A stretch of DNA of 64,000 bases from ZC4RG29 sp964521255 (GTDB taxonomy: Bacteria; Bacteroidota; Bacteroidia; Cytophagales; Cyclobacteriaceae): assembly GCA_964521255.1 (NCBI GenBank), contig CAZFRM010000017.1:42859-106858 (forward strand), written 5' to 3'. A program made the translations under genes and the position numbers. Below the pieces are notes generated by a model. It saw nothing but the letters and a program-made list of their open reading frames with translations, ran no database searches and had not been told where the DNA came from. This document shows positions 14,283 through 23,760 of the stretch, piece by piece. Each line of letters starts with the position of its first letter. Within the stretch, counting starts at the first letter, position 1.

Positions 14283-17192
14283 CTATTCACAATAACTAAA
14301 GATGGATTCATATATCACGTCCTGAATGCGAGAACGGATATTGGCAGTCAAAAGTTTATTATTTGTCATACTCGGATGAACTCTATTTGATAAAAAAATA
14401 TACACAAGTTTAAATTCAGGGTCTACCCACATGCAAGTACCGGTAAAACCCGTGTGACCAAAGGTTTTTGGAGAAGCATAAATGGATGTAGGACCGTTCC
14501 AGTCGCTTTGAACCGGCTTGTCCCAGCCGAGCCCTCGCCGGCTGGTGTCGAATTGTTTCGTAGTAAATAATTTGACGGTTTCAGGTTTATAATATTGTAC
14601 TCCGCCATAGAATCCTTCCTGCAAAAGCATTTGTCCCAGTTTGGCCAGGTCGTGAGCATCGCCAAACAATCCTGCATGCCCGGCAATACCACCCAGCATT
14701 GCAGCGCCCTGATCGTGAACCGTCCCAATCAGCAAACGCTTTCGAAAGGCAAGATCATTTTCGGTAGGGGCTATTCTATCTTTAGGAAAGCGGTTCAAGG
14801 GAAGATAGCCCAGTGAAGTTGCTCCAAGCGGCTCATATAAATTTTGTTCCAGGAAATCTTCGATAGGTTGGTTAAGAATTTTTTCTGCAAGATGCTGAAG
14901 AATATAAAATCCCATATCACTATACCGGTAGTCATATGGAGTCCGTGCTACTTTATCACGGATTTTAGCTTTTATAATCCAGTTCCACAGACTGTCCTTC
15001 ATAGCGGTTTTTGCATACAACCCTTCTGCCACCGTATACGGATATTGATCATTTGATATAGAACTATAAAATTCAGGCATAAAGACAGTGTCCTTTTTAG
15101 TTTGTGCCCAGAAGGGAAGAAACGGCCATAATCCCGCCTGGTGGGTGAGGATATCTTTTAATGTATAATCTTTTTTGTTTGAATTTTTTAGTTCGGGCAA
15201 ATAGTAAGATGCTTTTTTATTTATATCGATCAACCCACGATCCTGCATGAACATTACAGCCTGAAGTGTTGCTGAAACCTTGGTGACGGAAGCTAGGTCA
15301 TAAAGGGTTTCATCTGTTACGGGTTGATTTGTATCGTACGTGAGATGCCCAAAAGATTTTTCATAGACTACCTTTCCTTCTTTGGCGATCAGCACAACGC
15401 ATCCTGGCGTTGCTTTCATGTCGATAGCCTCTTTTGCAATCACTTCTATTTTTTTCAAAACCCTGCTATCTAATTTTACATCTTCAGGAAATGTATAGCC
15501 AAACCGTTTAAGCGACGCGAGCGTTTGTCCCTGACCAACATTAAATGAGGCTGAGACAGAAAGCGGTAATGTACCCGATACAGACAACCCTCCAAATACC
15601 TGCTGAGCCACAATCTTTACCATCTCCTCTTCGGCAGTATAACATTGGAGTACAGTTGTAAAACGTTCCATATTTTTCAACTGTACAATTGAATTAAATG
15701 CGCAAATCACTACATCTTTTCTGGCCTGCATTTCCGCCAACTGATTTAGTATTGCAACGTGATTGGAGGGATTATCAAAGAGCGCTACAAGTATTGTGTT
15801 AGCTTCCTCCAGTTTTTGAGCCAACGCATTTTCATTTCCTGATTGAATTGAAAGGTGATCAAGCACTGTGTATTTTTCTGTATACTTTGTAAAAGTATTA
15901 GGAGCTTCTTTTCCTAAGGAAAGTGTAACTGTTTTTCTGTCCTCTAAAGTTTTTACAGGAAGTATGCCCCTATCATTTTTAACAGCGATAACTATATTTT
16001 CCAATAGTCTTTGGCGCAGGATCGTTCCTTCAGTTGTATTCAGTTGATTAATAAGATATGCTGTCTGAACAGGCTCAACATTGTGAAGTCCTGCGTCATA
16101 CTTTGCGGCTAATATTCTTTTAACACGGCTGTTTAAGAGATCTTCATACCTTGTTTCTTTTCTTAAGAGCCGTTTAATTTTCCTTATGGCAGGATTTATA
16201 TTTTCCGGAAAAAGTATTATATCATTTCCTGCCTGAAATGCTAATAGTTCTGCATCACCTCCGGTATACTCTCCCGTTTTTCTTCGTATATCAGGTATAC
16301 TTACAAAAACAAGACCATCATAATGCATTTCTTTTTTTAACCATTCGCCTGCATAGATAGAAGTGAGCAGCCCCTGTGGGAATTTATTTTTTTTAATCAT
16401 TTTTCTTTTCTCAAAAAAAACGGGGAACTCCGCTGAAGTCGCCAGAACACCACTAATGTGGTTATCGAAAAGTTGTTTGTAAGGAAAAATTTCTTCGTGA
16501 TCCACATAGGCCACCAGTTCTGGCAAACCGTCTTCTTTTATGGAGACAAAGGTGAGCCCTTGAATAGGAAAAATTTTTGAACACGCCATAATGCCATTAT
16601 CCTGAAGTCCTTTCATGTAGGCAACTGCTTTGTTGGCAATATTTGTTTTGTCTTCACCAAATGATCGTTCAAGGGAGTCAAACTTTTGAATGGATATATT
16701 ATCAGCGGAAGGCGCAAAGTTGATTTGCATGCCAAGGGTTTTCATTTGCCTCGCGATTTCCTTGCTAAGTTGATAGATAAGCGTATCATTCTTTATTGCA
16801 CCTAATGAAAGCAGACTTGGAAATGTCATTGTACTATCAATGCTTTTTCCCAGGCCTCTTGAGGCATCCATGCCCACGAATAATGGTACTTTAGATTGGG
16901 ACTGAAGGTTGTTAATAAGGGTTGCCGTCTGCGTTGGGGAACCATTCATAAAAATAACTCCGCCGATTGCGTTACTTTTTACTTCATCTTTAATTTTATC
17001 GCTATAATTTTTGCCTCCTTTAGGATAAACAGGAACGATGAAAAGCTGGCCAATCTTTTCATCTGTACCTAATGTGCTGAATACACTGTCAACCCATTGA
17101 TTTTTGGTGGGTTGTGAAAAAGTATAAATCACAAGTCCACACATCAGGCAGATGCATATTAAAACTTTTTTCAGGATCAGGACGTTAGGCAT
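14283..17192 (-). CDS. exported fusion: degenerate GH3 domain plus serine beta-lactamase-type hydrolase
   Basis: This encodes 969 residues with an N-terminal signal segment (about 5-27, ending TFSQP). Residues about 35-560 align by pattern with family 3 glycoside hydrolases and their C-terminal domain. Where NagZ-type enzymes have KHFPGHG, this protein has KIFPIQG (206-212), and where the nucleophile Asp sits (GLVFTDAL-like) it has GLVFVSIP (293-300), so both catalytic residues appear lost. Residues about 575-965 are a serine hydrolase of the class C beta-lactamase/esterase kind with SVTK (Ser635, Lys638), YSD (757-759) and HTG (913-915) intact. The protein is probably periplasmic and may act on peptidoglycan fragments or esters, with the GH3 part as a binding module. 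It precedes bshA by 30 bp. Confidence 0.85.
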   Translation of the reverse strand: MPNVLILKKVLICICLMCGLVIYTFSQPTKNQWVDSVFSTLGTDEKIGQLFIVPVYPKGGKNYSDKIKDEVKSNAIGGVIFMNGSPTQTATLINNLQSQSKVPLFVGMDASRGLGKSIDSTMTFPSLLSLGAIKNDTLIYQLSKEIARQMKTLGMQINFAPSADNISIQKFDSLERSFGEDKTNIANKAVAYMKGLQDNGIMACSKIFPIQGLTFVSIKEDGLPELVAYVDHEEIFPYKQLFDNHISGVLATSAEFPVFFEKRKMIKKNKFPQGLLTSIYAGEWLKKEMHYDGLVFVSIPDIRRKTGEYTGGDAELLAFQAGNDIILFPENINPAIRKIKRLLRKETRYEDLLNSRVKRILAAKYDAGLHNVEPVQTAYLINQLNTTEGTILRQRLLENIVIAVKNDRGILPVKTLEDRKTVTLSLGKEAPNTFTKYTEKYTVLDHLSIQSGNENALAQKLEEANTILVALFDNPSNHVAILNQLAEMQARKDVVICAFNSIVQLKNMERFTTVLQCYTAEEEMVKIVAQQVFGGLSVSGTLPLSVSASFNVGQGQTLASLKRFGYTFPEDVKLDSRVLKKIEVIAKEAIDMKATPGCVVLIAKEGKVVYEKSFGHLTYDTNQPVTDETLYDLASVTKVSATLQAVMFMQDRGLIDINKKASYYLPELKNSNKKDYTLKDILTHQAGLWPFLPFWAQTKKDTVFMPEFYSSISNDQYPYTVAEGLYAKTAMKDSLWNWIIKAKIRDKVARTPYDYRYSDMGFYILQHLAEKILNQPIEDFLEQNLYEPLGATSLGYLPLNRFPKDRIAPTENDLAFRKRLLIGTVHDQGAAMLGGIAGHAGLFGDAHDLAKLGQMLLQEGFYGGVQYYKPETVKLFTTKQFDTSRRGLGWDKPVQSDWNGPTSIYASPKTFGHTGFTGTCMWVDPEFKLVYIFLSNRVHPSMTNNKLLTANIRSRIQDVIYESIFSYCE

Positions 17193-17260
17193 TGTAATTC
17201 AATTATTATAAGATCATTTTTGTGCGTTAAATTAAACAATTAAGAAGTTAAAAAAGTAAA

Positions 17261-17629
17261 ATGAAGTTACCTTCACTTTTTACAAAGACCCCGAAGCATC
17301 GTAAATTTTCTTTTACGCCCAGATTCTATGATGCTATGGAAGAGGAACGTAAAGAGCGGGAGGAACGTATCCGCAAAGAATTAAAAGGCACTGAAGAAGA
17401 GAAATTAATTGAAGAACATAGTGGTTACCGCTCGCGAATTGCAGGTTCGTTTAAGTCGGCAAGAAGAACGGCCAGCCGTGAAAAAAGTCCATCTTCAAAT
17501 TTGATCCGTCTTATTATTTTAACCTTTCTCGCCCTTTGGTTAATTGCCTTTATACAATTTGGTAACGTTGCTTTTTACGCACTGATCCTGTTTATTCCTT
17601 TTTATTATTTTCTGAAATCAAAGAGTTGA
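17261..17629 (+). CDS. small membrane protein upstream of mutL
   Basis: This encodes 122 residues. The N-terminal 75 residues are hydrophilic with a charged helical stretch (MEEERKEREERIRKELKGTEEE). Two closely spaced hydrophobic segments near 82-98 and 100-117 form a membrane hairpin at the C-terminus. I do not recognise a family. The gene lies 21 bp before mutL and is probably co-transcribed with it. No functional link to mismatch repair is evident. Confidence 0.7.
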   Translation: MKLPSLFTKTPKHRKFSFTPRFYDAMEEERKEREERIRKELKGTEEEKLIEEHSGYRSRIAGSFKSARRTASREKSPSSNLIRLIILTFLALWLIAFIQFGNVAFYALILFIPFYYFLKSKS

Positions 17630-17650
17630 AAGGAAAACAGAAGACACATC

Positions 17651-19468
17651 ATGCCGGACATCATTCAGCTCTTACCCGATTCAGTTGCCAATCAAATTGC
17701 AGCCGGTGAAGTAGTGCAACGCCCTGCATCTGCTGTGAAAGAGTTGCTTGAAAATGCTATTGATGCCGGTGCAACCAACATAAAACTTATCGTTAAAGAA
17801 GCAGGTAAATCATTGATACAAATCATTGATGATGGATCGGGCATGTCAGAGACGGATGCACGCATGAGCCTGGAGCGACATGCTACTTCAAAGATTAGAA
17901 AAGCGGAAGATCTTTTTACCATACGAACCATGGGATTTCGTGGTGAAGCATTAGCATCTATTGCTGCTGTGTCGCAAATGGAAATGAAAACGCGAAAGCA
18001 TGATCAGGAACTGGGAACGCTAATCGTTATTGATGCTTCTGATATTAAAAGACAAGAGCCCGAAGCATGTGAAAAAGGAACCAGCATAAGCGTAAAAAAT
18101 CTTTTTTATAATATTCCTGCACGAAGAAATTTTCTAAAATCAAACCCGGTTGAAATACGGCATATTGTAGATGAGTTTCAGCATATCGCTTTATCGTATC
18201 CTGAAATTGGGTTTACTTTTATAAATGGTAATGATGTTGAATATGATCTTCCTCCGGGAAAACTTAGCCAACGTGTTGTAAATATTTTTGGGAAGTCGTA
18301 TCAAAGGCTTTTGGCGCCGTGCAAAGAAGAAACTGCGATGGTGCAAATTCATGGTTATGTAGGTCCTCCTGAAGCGGCTAAGAAAACACGGGGAGAACAA
18401 TTCTTTTTTGTTAACAAAAGGTTTATCAGGAACAACTACCTGCATCATGCGGTGATGAGCGCTTTTCAGGGTTTGATTCCTGATGGTAATTTTCCTTTTT
18501 ATGTTCTCTTCATTGAAATTGATCCTAAACATATTGATGTTAATGTTCACCCTACAAAGACTGAAATTAAATTTGATGACGAACGAACCATTTATGGTGT
18601 TGTATTGGCTGCTGTACGTCAGGCGTTAGGTACGCATAACCTGGCGCCGGCAATAGATTTTACAGGCGATGTTAATATTGTTAATAAGCTTGAGCGAACA
18701 TCATCTGAGCAGGCGCGCGAAATTTATTTTGATGAAAGGTTTCACACAAGCCAACAACGATCCAATCTTCAAAACTGGGAGAAGTTATTGGAAGGAAACT
18801 GGAGTAGCAGGCTTACAGAGAACGCCACAGAAAAACCTGTTCATGAACTCCGTTTTGAAAGCGCGTTAAATCAACCGGACGAAAAGCAATTAACTCATCC
18901 TGATAAGTGGCTGGTTCAGTTGCATAATAAATTTATCCTGAAGCAGGTTCGTTCAGGGATGATGATCATCGATCAGCAGGCAGCACATGAAAGAATTTTA
19001 TATGAAAAGAACCTGGCGCGTTTAAAAAATAAATCTGGCGAGAGTCAACAATCGCTCTTTCCTCAGACCATTGATCTTTCACCGTCTGATTTTGCAATAG
19101 TAATGGAGATGGAGCAGGAAATATCAGCCCTCGGTTTTCGAATAGAAGTCTTTGGTAAGAATTCAATATTAGTTACTGGAATACCGGCACATGTCTCATC
19201 CGGCAACGAAAAGGAGCTTTTCGAAGGATTATTGGAACAATTTAAAGTAAATCAGTCGGAGCTTTCCATACCCATTGCAGACAATCTGGCCCGTGCGCTG
19301 GCGGGCAGGGCAGCTATCAAAACAGGTCAGATCCTTCAGAAAGAGGAAATGCAAGCCCTGATTGATCAATTATTTACTTGTAAAACTCCAAACTACACCC
19401 CTGACGGTAAGCTGGTATTTTTTATTTTTGAGCTCGGTAAAATTGAAAGCTACCTTAGCCGTCAATAA
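17651..19468 (+). CDS. mutL: DNA mismatch repair protein MutL
   Basis: This encodes 605 residues. The GHKL ATPase domain has VANQIAAGEVVQRPASAVKEL, the metal-binding ENAIDAGA, DDGSGM and GFRGEAL in the usual order. The C-terminal dimerisation domain is present. The endonuclease motif DQHA(X)2E(X)4E appears as DQQAAHERILYE (from Asp441), with the His changed to Gln. The later zinc-ligand motifs read GRAAIKTGQ and TPNYTPDGK, without the usual Cys and His. The nicking activity is therefore doubtful, while ATP-driven coordination of repair should be intact. It is flanked by the small membrane protein (21 bp upstream) and the rhomboid genes downstream. Confidence 0.95.
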   Translation: MPDIIQLLPDSVANQIAAGEVVQRPASAVKELLENAIDAGATNIKLIVKEAGKSLIQIIDDGSGMSETDARMSLERHATSKIRKAEDLFTIRTMGFRGEALASIAAVSQMEMKTRKHDQELGTLIVIDASDIKRQEPEACEKGTSISVKNLFYNIPARRNFLKSNPVEIRHIVDEFQHIALSYPEIGFTFINGNDVEYDLPPGKLSQRVVNIFGKSYQRLLAPCKEETAMVQIHGYVGPPEAAKKTRGEQFFFVNKRFIRNNYLHHAVMSAFQGLIPDGNFPFYVLFIEIDPKHIDVNVHPTKTEIKFDDERTIYGVVLAAVRQALGTHNLAPAIDFTGDVNIVNKLERTSSEQAREIYFDERFHTSQQRSNLQNWEKLLEGNWSSRLTENATEKPVHELRFESALNQPDEKQLTHPDKWLVQLHNKFILKQVRSGMMIIDQQAAHERILYEKNLARLKNKSGESQQSLFPQTIDLSPSDFAIVMEMEQEISALGFRIEVFGKNSILVTGIPAHVSSGNEKELFEGLLEQFKVNQSELSIPIADNLARALAGRAAIKTGQILQKEEMQALIDQLFTCKTPNYTPDGKLVFFIFELGKIESYLSRQ

Positions 19469-19493
19469 GTAAAGAAATTTCTAAACACCTTTT

Positions 19494-20138
19494 ATGTTCA
19501 GACTTACCCCGGTTGTTAAAAACCTGATCCTTATTAATGCTGTTGTTTTTATTGGTCAGATGATAGCGCCTAAAATTCAATTTGCCTGCTCGTTTGGCGA
19601 ACTGGGTGTGCTTCAGGATGCAGCGTCAGCGGTGACTCGTTACATGGTGCTTTGGAATATAAAAACAGATTGCTTCAAGCCCTATCAGTTGTTTACGTAT
19701 ATGTTTACGCATGGCGGAATTTCACATATCTTTTTTAATATGCTGAGCCTTGCCTTTATTGCCCCGATGCTGGAAACTTACTGGGGGCCTAAAAAATTCC
19801 TGACATTTTATGTAGTAACCGGAATCGGAGCAGCTGTATTTAATATTTTGATAATTCTGCTGTTTGGCGTTGGTGACTTTAGTTATATGACGGGCGCATC
19901 CGGAGCAATTTATGGCGTGTTGATGGGTTTTGGCATGATGTTTCCGAATATGGAAATAATGTTGCTGATACCTCCGATACCTATCAAAGCTAAGTACCTT
20001 GTACTTTTGCTGGGGGGAATGACCTTTTTTATGAGTGCTTCCGGCGGCGGAGGCAACATTGCCCACTTCACGCACCTTGGTGGAATTGTCGTAGCATTTA
20101 TTTTAATACAAGTGTGGCGAAGGCAGGGAGGATCGTGA
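19494..20138 (+). CDS. rhomboid-family intramembrane serine protease 1
   Basis: This encodes 214 residues with six or so membrane segments. The catalytic Ser136 is in MTGASGAIYGVL and the catalytic His194 in AHFTHLGG; HGGISHIFFNML carries the conserved loop-1 residues that begin the fold. Rhomboids cut transmembrane helices of client proteins within the inner membrane. It lies 25 bp after mutL and 63 bp before a second rhomboid gene, so the three are probably one transcript. There is no extra domain. Clients are unknown. Confidence 0.9.
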   Translation: MFRLTPVVKNLILINAVVFIGQMIAPKIQFACSFGELGVLQDAASAVTRYMVLWNIKTDCFKPYQLFTYMFTHGGISHIFFNMLSLAFIAPMLETYWGPKKFLTFYVVTGIGAAVFNILIILLFGVGDFSYMTGASGAIYGVLMGFGMMFPNMEIMLLIPPIPIKAKYLVLLLGGMTFFMSASGGGGNIAHFTHLGGIVVAFILIQVWRRQGGS

Positions 20139-20201
20139 TGATGCGATTGTTATGAAGATGTCTGGTAGAAGTTATAGGATTATAGCGTAGGAGATAAAAA
20201 A

Positions 20202-21098
20202 ATGTTCGAAGAATTTAAACATGCTTTTCAGCGGCATAATAATGCTCACGTTCAATTGATCATTATTAATATCGTTGTGTTTCTTGCGCTTGGTATCCTG
20301 ATGGTTTTTTCGTCGCTGCTTCACACAGAAAGTTTCTTTGAATTTATCCATCATCAGCTTGCCATCCCGGCACCCTTTGATGATTTTATCCAACATCCCT
20401 GGACCATTGTTACGTATGCTTTTGTTCATGACCTCAGTGGCATATTTCATATTTTTTTCAATATGCTTGTCTTCTACTGGTTTGGAAGATTGTTTATTGA
20501 ATACCTGGGGAGTGATAAACTGATTGCCGTTTATGTTTTGGGTTTTCTTGCTGGCGGTATAGCGTACTTGTTGGTTTACAATTTCATTCCATTTTATAAA
20601 GAGAATATTCCTACCGGTGGAATGGTGGGAGCTTCTGCTGCGGTCTACGCCGTTACCGTTGCCTGTGCTACACTAATTCCAAATTATACATTCTATTTAC
20701 TTTTTCTCGGACCTGTACGGATAAAATACATCGCTGCATTTTACGTTGTTATTTCATTCATAGGTTCGGTTAGCTATACCAACGCAGGAGGAAATGTTGC
20801 TCACCTCGGTGGTGCATTAATTGGGTTCATATACATCAAACAACTTCAATCCGGTGTAAACATTGGTAATTGGATAGTTATTTTTATCGATTGGATGAAG
20901 GGGCTTGCTAAACCCAGGCCAAAAGTAAAAGTATCCTACCGCAAAGAAGAACGACGCGCCCGCGAACAAAAGAAATCTGCCGATAGAATTTCTCAGGAAG
21001 AGATCGATGCTATCCTGGATAAGATTTCTGCCGGCGGTTATGAGAGTCTCACGAGAGAAGAGAAAGAGAAGTTGTTTAATGCATCGAAGAAAGGTTGA
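20202..21098 (+). CDS. rhomboid-family intramembrane serine protease 2 with C-terminal extension
   Basis: This encodes 298 residues. The rhomboid core spans about 15-215, with Ser145 in VGASAAVYA and His201 in NVAHLGGA, so the Ser-His dyad is complete; the usual GxSG is GASA. A charged cytoplasmic tail of about 70 residues follows (KVKVSYRKEERRAREQKK, then an EEIDAILDKISAGGYESLT segment), resembling the small C-terminal domain seen in other Bacteroidota rhomboids. It follows the first rhomboid at 63 bp. The pair shares little beyond the catalytic core, so it is more likely an old duplication than a recent one. Confidence 0.9.
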   Translation: MFEEFKHAFQRHNNAHVQLIIINIVVFLALGILMVFSSLLHTESFFEFIHHQLAIPAPFDDFIQHPWTIVTYAFVHDLSGIFHIFFNMLVFYWFGRLFIEYLGSDKLIAVYVLGFLAGGIAYLLVYNFIPFYKENIPTGGMVGASAAVYAVTVACATLIPNYTFYLLFLGPVRIKYIAAFYVVISFIGSVSYTNAGGNVAHLGGALIGFIYIKQLQSGVNIGNWIVIFIDWMKGLAKPRPKVKVSYRKEERRAREQKKSADRISQEEIDAILDKISAGGYESLTREEKEKLFNASKKG

Positions 21099-21157
21099 TC
21101 AGTTATCTGTTAATCGTTAAAAGTTAATCGGTTGCAACCAATAAAATTAAAGACAAT

Positions 21158-21616
21158 TTGAAAGTAATTTCATTCCCTCTAATCTTTTTCGCTTTAATAG
21201 GAATTAATATCTGTTATGCACAGCATATATTTCCTGAAAAGTTTGGAGGATGTAATACAGATCGATTTGCATTAGAAAGTGACTCGATCAGAGCCAAAAT
21301 TCAGGATGAAAAACTTTTGACTGTACTTTTCGCATCCTTTGATAACAAGACAAGGACACGAATTAGAGGAACATTATCTCTGCAAATTATTGTCGATACA
21401 GAAGGAAATTCTTGTTTAATCAGTTTGAAAAACGAAACTAACATAAGTACCAAGAAATTTAATTTGAAGCAAAATATTGATTCAGACCTTAAATGGAATA
21501 AACTTCAAGAGAGAGTTGCGGCTGTTGTTGTATTTAGATTTGACGATAAAGGTGTAAAATTCAAACGTCTAGGGATGAACGCTAAAAAAGGCGTTCATGA
21601 ATTGAATAGTAATTAG
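21158..21616 (+). CDS. hypothetical exported protein
   Basis: This encodes 152 residues with a signal peptide (about 1-21, ending CYAQ) and a periplasmic part. The middle (RIRGTLSLQIIVDTEGNSCLISLKNE) resembles the beta-strand pattern of TonB C-terminal-like domains, which read TxxxxVxIxxxG, but I cannot confirm it. The start is TTG at 21158; no ATG is available before the signal sequence. It is isolated between the rhomboid genes and a repeat element. Confidence 0.55.
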   Translation: MKVISFPLIFFALIGINICYAQHIFPEKFGGCNTDRFALESDSIRAKIQDEKLLTVLFASFDNKTRTRIRGTLSLQIIVDTEGNSCLISLKNETNISTKKFNLKQNIDSDLKWNKLQERVAAVVVFRFDDKGVKFKRLGMNAKKGVHELNSN

Positions 21617-21722
21617 AAAATTAAATATATCCTCAAGCCAAACAAATAAACCAAGGGCGTTATTGTTTAAATAATTTTTGGTGAGAAGATCATAGTCAAC
21701 TTACAATTGCACTTAAGATTCA

Positions 21723-21844
21723 TTCGGGAATTGATAGTATAAACATTAAATAATGTTATTTCGGAGACGAAATCTTTAAAGTCCTTCTCCTTTGGAGAAG
21801 GATTTAGGATGAGGCCCAATCTCAATAGTTGCAAGATTCCCGAA
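21723..21844. repeat. palindromic element with MITE-like core
   Basis: The stretch is bounded by TTCGGGAAT (21723-21731) and ATTCCCGAA (21836-21844). Inside it has CCTTCTCCTTTGGAGAAGG followed by GATGAGGCCCAA, a variant of the core in the element at 4690-4779, plus the palindrome AACATTAAATAATGTT. No clean target duplication is visible. The rest of 21617-21856 shows nothing else. Confidence 0.45.
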
Positions 21845-21856
21845 AGATTAACTCTT

Positions 21857-22540
21857 TCACCTGCACTTCCCGCTTACGCGACAAAAATATTGATCTAAAA
21901 TTCCGAGAACCTCTTCATGCTGCTTATACTCAATATTGGCGCCTTGTGTAAGATTGAAATTTAACACAGCGTTGTAGTACTCATCATCTGTAAAGCCGTA
22001 TCGATTTACAATTTCATTTTTGTACTCCGGATCGGTAATAATTTGGTGATAGGTTGATACCTTTTCATTGGCAACTATCAGTTTTTGTAATTTTCTTCGT
22101 TCACGTTGCGCTTTGGAAAAATAATCAAAGGCAATACCACTTCCTGTTACAAGTTGGGCCGGCGCGGGTCTTCGGTATACTATTTCTTTTTTTTCTCTCA
22201 CAAGAGGAGATAGGATTGGAGTGCCGGTAACGATCACAGGTTGAAGATAGGTGACGTCCTCCCGCAAAAGAATAATAACGTCTTCTTCATCCAATATAAT
22301 GGGAAACGTTAACGTATGGTACCCGATGGTGCTGAATAAAAGTGTATCGAAAGGAATGACTTGAATAGAAAAAAAACCTTTATCATCAGTAACGGTACCA
22401 CCCGTTTTATTTTTCACTTTGATGTGAACATTGGGAAGTGGTCTGAAAGAAAGGGAATCGACTACCAAACCACTGATTCTCACCTGTGAAAACGCAGAGA
22501 GAGAAAGACAAATAAAAACTCCTATGAATAAAAACTTCAT
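21857..22540 (-). CDS. exported carboxypeptidase-regulatory-like domain protein
   Basis: This encodes 227 residues from the preferred start. A signal peptide (MKFLFIGVFICLSLSAFSQ) is followed by a CarboxypepD_reg-like beta-sandwich of about 80 residues (VRISGLVVDSLSFRPLPNVHIKV...GTVTDDKGFFSI), as found at the start of TonB-dependent receptors. The C-terminal half is charged and helical and has no recognised domain. The frame is open from 22585, where an ATG overlaps the rlmN stop by 4 bp; that longer start would put 15 residues before the signal peptide, so 22540 is chosen. Role unknown, probably periplasmic. Confidence 0.75.
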   Translation of the reverse strand: MKFLFIGVFICLSLSAFSQVRISGLVVDSLSFRPLPNVHIKVKNKTGGTVTDDKGFFSIQVIPFDTLLFSTIGYHTLTFPIILDEEDVIILLREDVTYLQPVIVTGTPILSPLVREKKEIVYRRPAPAQLVTGSGIAFDYFSKAQRERRKLQKLIVANEKVSTYHQIITDPEYKNEIVNRYGFTDDEYYNAVLNFNLTQGANIEYKQHEEVLGILDQYFCRVSGKCR

Positions 22541-22581
22541 ACAGGTCTTAGTAGGATGGATCCTTGCCTTTAAAAGTTTGA

Positions 22582-23631
22582 TCATCGGATCTTATTGGCC
22601 AACTGTCCGCAAGCCGCATCAATATCTTTTCCCCGGCTTTTGCGAATGCGTGTAGTAATTCCGTTTTTTTCCAGCAAGTCCATGTACATGTTCAACGCAT
22701 TTTCGTCGGCTTGCTGAAATTCCCCGTCATCGATAGGGTTGTACTCAATGAGATTTACTTTAGAAGGAATGATCTTACAAAATTTGAGTAATGCCTTTGC
22801 ATGTTCTTCGGTGTCATTGATGCCTTTCCACACAACATATTCATACGTCACTTTGCGTTTTGTTTTTTTATACCAATGCTTTAGTGCGTCACCCAGTTCT
22901 TCCAGCGAATTGGTGTCGTTGATAGGCATAATAGAAGAACGTGTTTTATCAATAGCAGAATGAAGGGATACAGCGAGATTAAACTTCACTTCATCATCAG
23001 CAATTTTTTTAATCATCTTGGCAATGCCCACCGTTGAAAGGGTAATTCTTTTTGCAGCCATGTTCAATCCCTTTTGCGAGGTGATCTTATCAATGGCCTC
23101 AACTACATTAGCGTAATTGAGAAGAGGTTCTCCCATTCCCATGAACACGATATTGGTGAGAGGTCTTTCAAAGAAAAGTTCTGCCTGTTCTTTAATAGCG
23201 ACTACCTGATCGTAGATTTCATCCGGACTAAGATTACGCATGCGCTTCAAACGGGCCGTGGCGCAAAACCTGCAAGCCAGGCTACAGCCTACCTGTGAGG
23301 AGACACAGGCTGTGATCCTTTTCTCATGCGGAATAAGTACCGACTCGACAATCAATCCATCATGAAGCTTTACGGCATTCTTAATGGTACCGTCTGAGCT
23401 GCGTTGCATGTTATCAACCTTGATGTGGTTGATCGTGAAATGTTCTTTTAATAATTCGCGGGTAGCCAGTGAGAGGTTTGTCATCTGGTTGAAGTCTTTC
23501 GCCGCTTTCATCCACAACCATTCATAAACTTGTAAAGCACGGAAGGGTTTATCACCATGCTGCACAAAGAATTCTTTTATCGCATCAAGTGAAAGCTTTC
23601 GTATATCTCGTTTTTCTACTACACTAACCAT
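22582..23631 (-). CDS. rlmN: 23S rRNA/tRNA adenine C2-methyltransferase
   Basis: This encodes 349 residues of the radical-SAM methyltransferase that modifies A2503 of 23S rRNA and A37 of some tRNAs. The iron-sulphur motif CSLACRFC gives Cys116, Cys120 and Cys123. The two cysteines of the methyl transfer mechanism are visible as Cys109 (TACVSS) and Cys341 (DAACGQL). GMGEPLLNY and KFNLAVSLHS are the other family motifs. Length is normal. The downstream exported-protein gene begins at or just after its stop, on the same strand. Confidence 0.96.
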   Translation of the reverse strand: MVSVVEKRDIRKLSLDAIKEFFVQHGDKPFRALQVYEWLWMKAAKDFNQMTNLSLATRELLKEHFTINHIKVDNMQRSSDGTIKNAVKLHDGLIVESVLIPHEKRITACVSSQVGCSLACRFCATARLKRMRNLSPDEIYDQVVAIKEQAELFFERPLTNIVFMGMGEPLLNYANVVEAIDKITSQKGLNMAAKRITLSTVGIAKMIKKIADDEVKFNLAVSLHSAIDKTRSSIMPINDTNSLEELGDALKHWYKKTKRKVTYEYVVWKGINDTEEHAKALLKFCKIIPSKVNLIEYNPIDDGEFQQADENALNMYMDLLEKNGITTRIRKSRGKDIDAACGQLANKIR

Positions 23632-23658
23632 GGTGCAAAGTTAATTAATCAATTATCA

Positions 23659-23709
23659 ATGTACCAATCGGAGCTTTACCAGTTGGTACATCGATAATCG
23701 GTACATTGG
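23659..23709. repeat. GTAC-centred inverted repeats
   Basis: ATGTACCAA (23659-23667) and TTGGTACAT (23683-23691) form a perfect 9-bp inverted repeat, and GGTACATTGG follows at 23700-23709. It lies between the divergent rlmN and the binding-protein gene and may be a dispersed repeat or a regulatory hairpin. Confidence 0.35.
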
Positions 23710-23760
23710 CACATCTTGAATATTCCTACTTTTACATCCATCATTATTAACATCTGCTTT

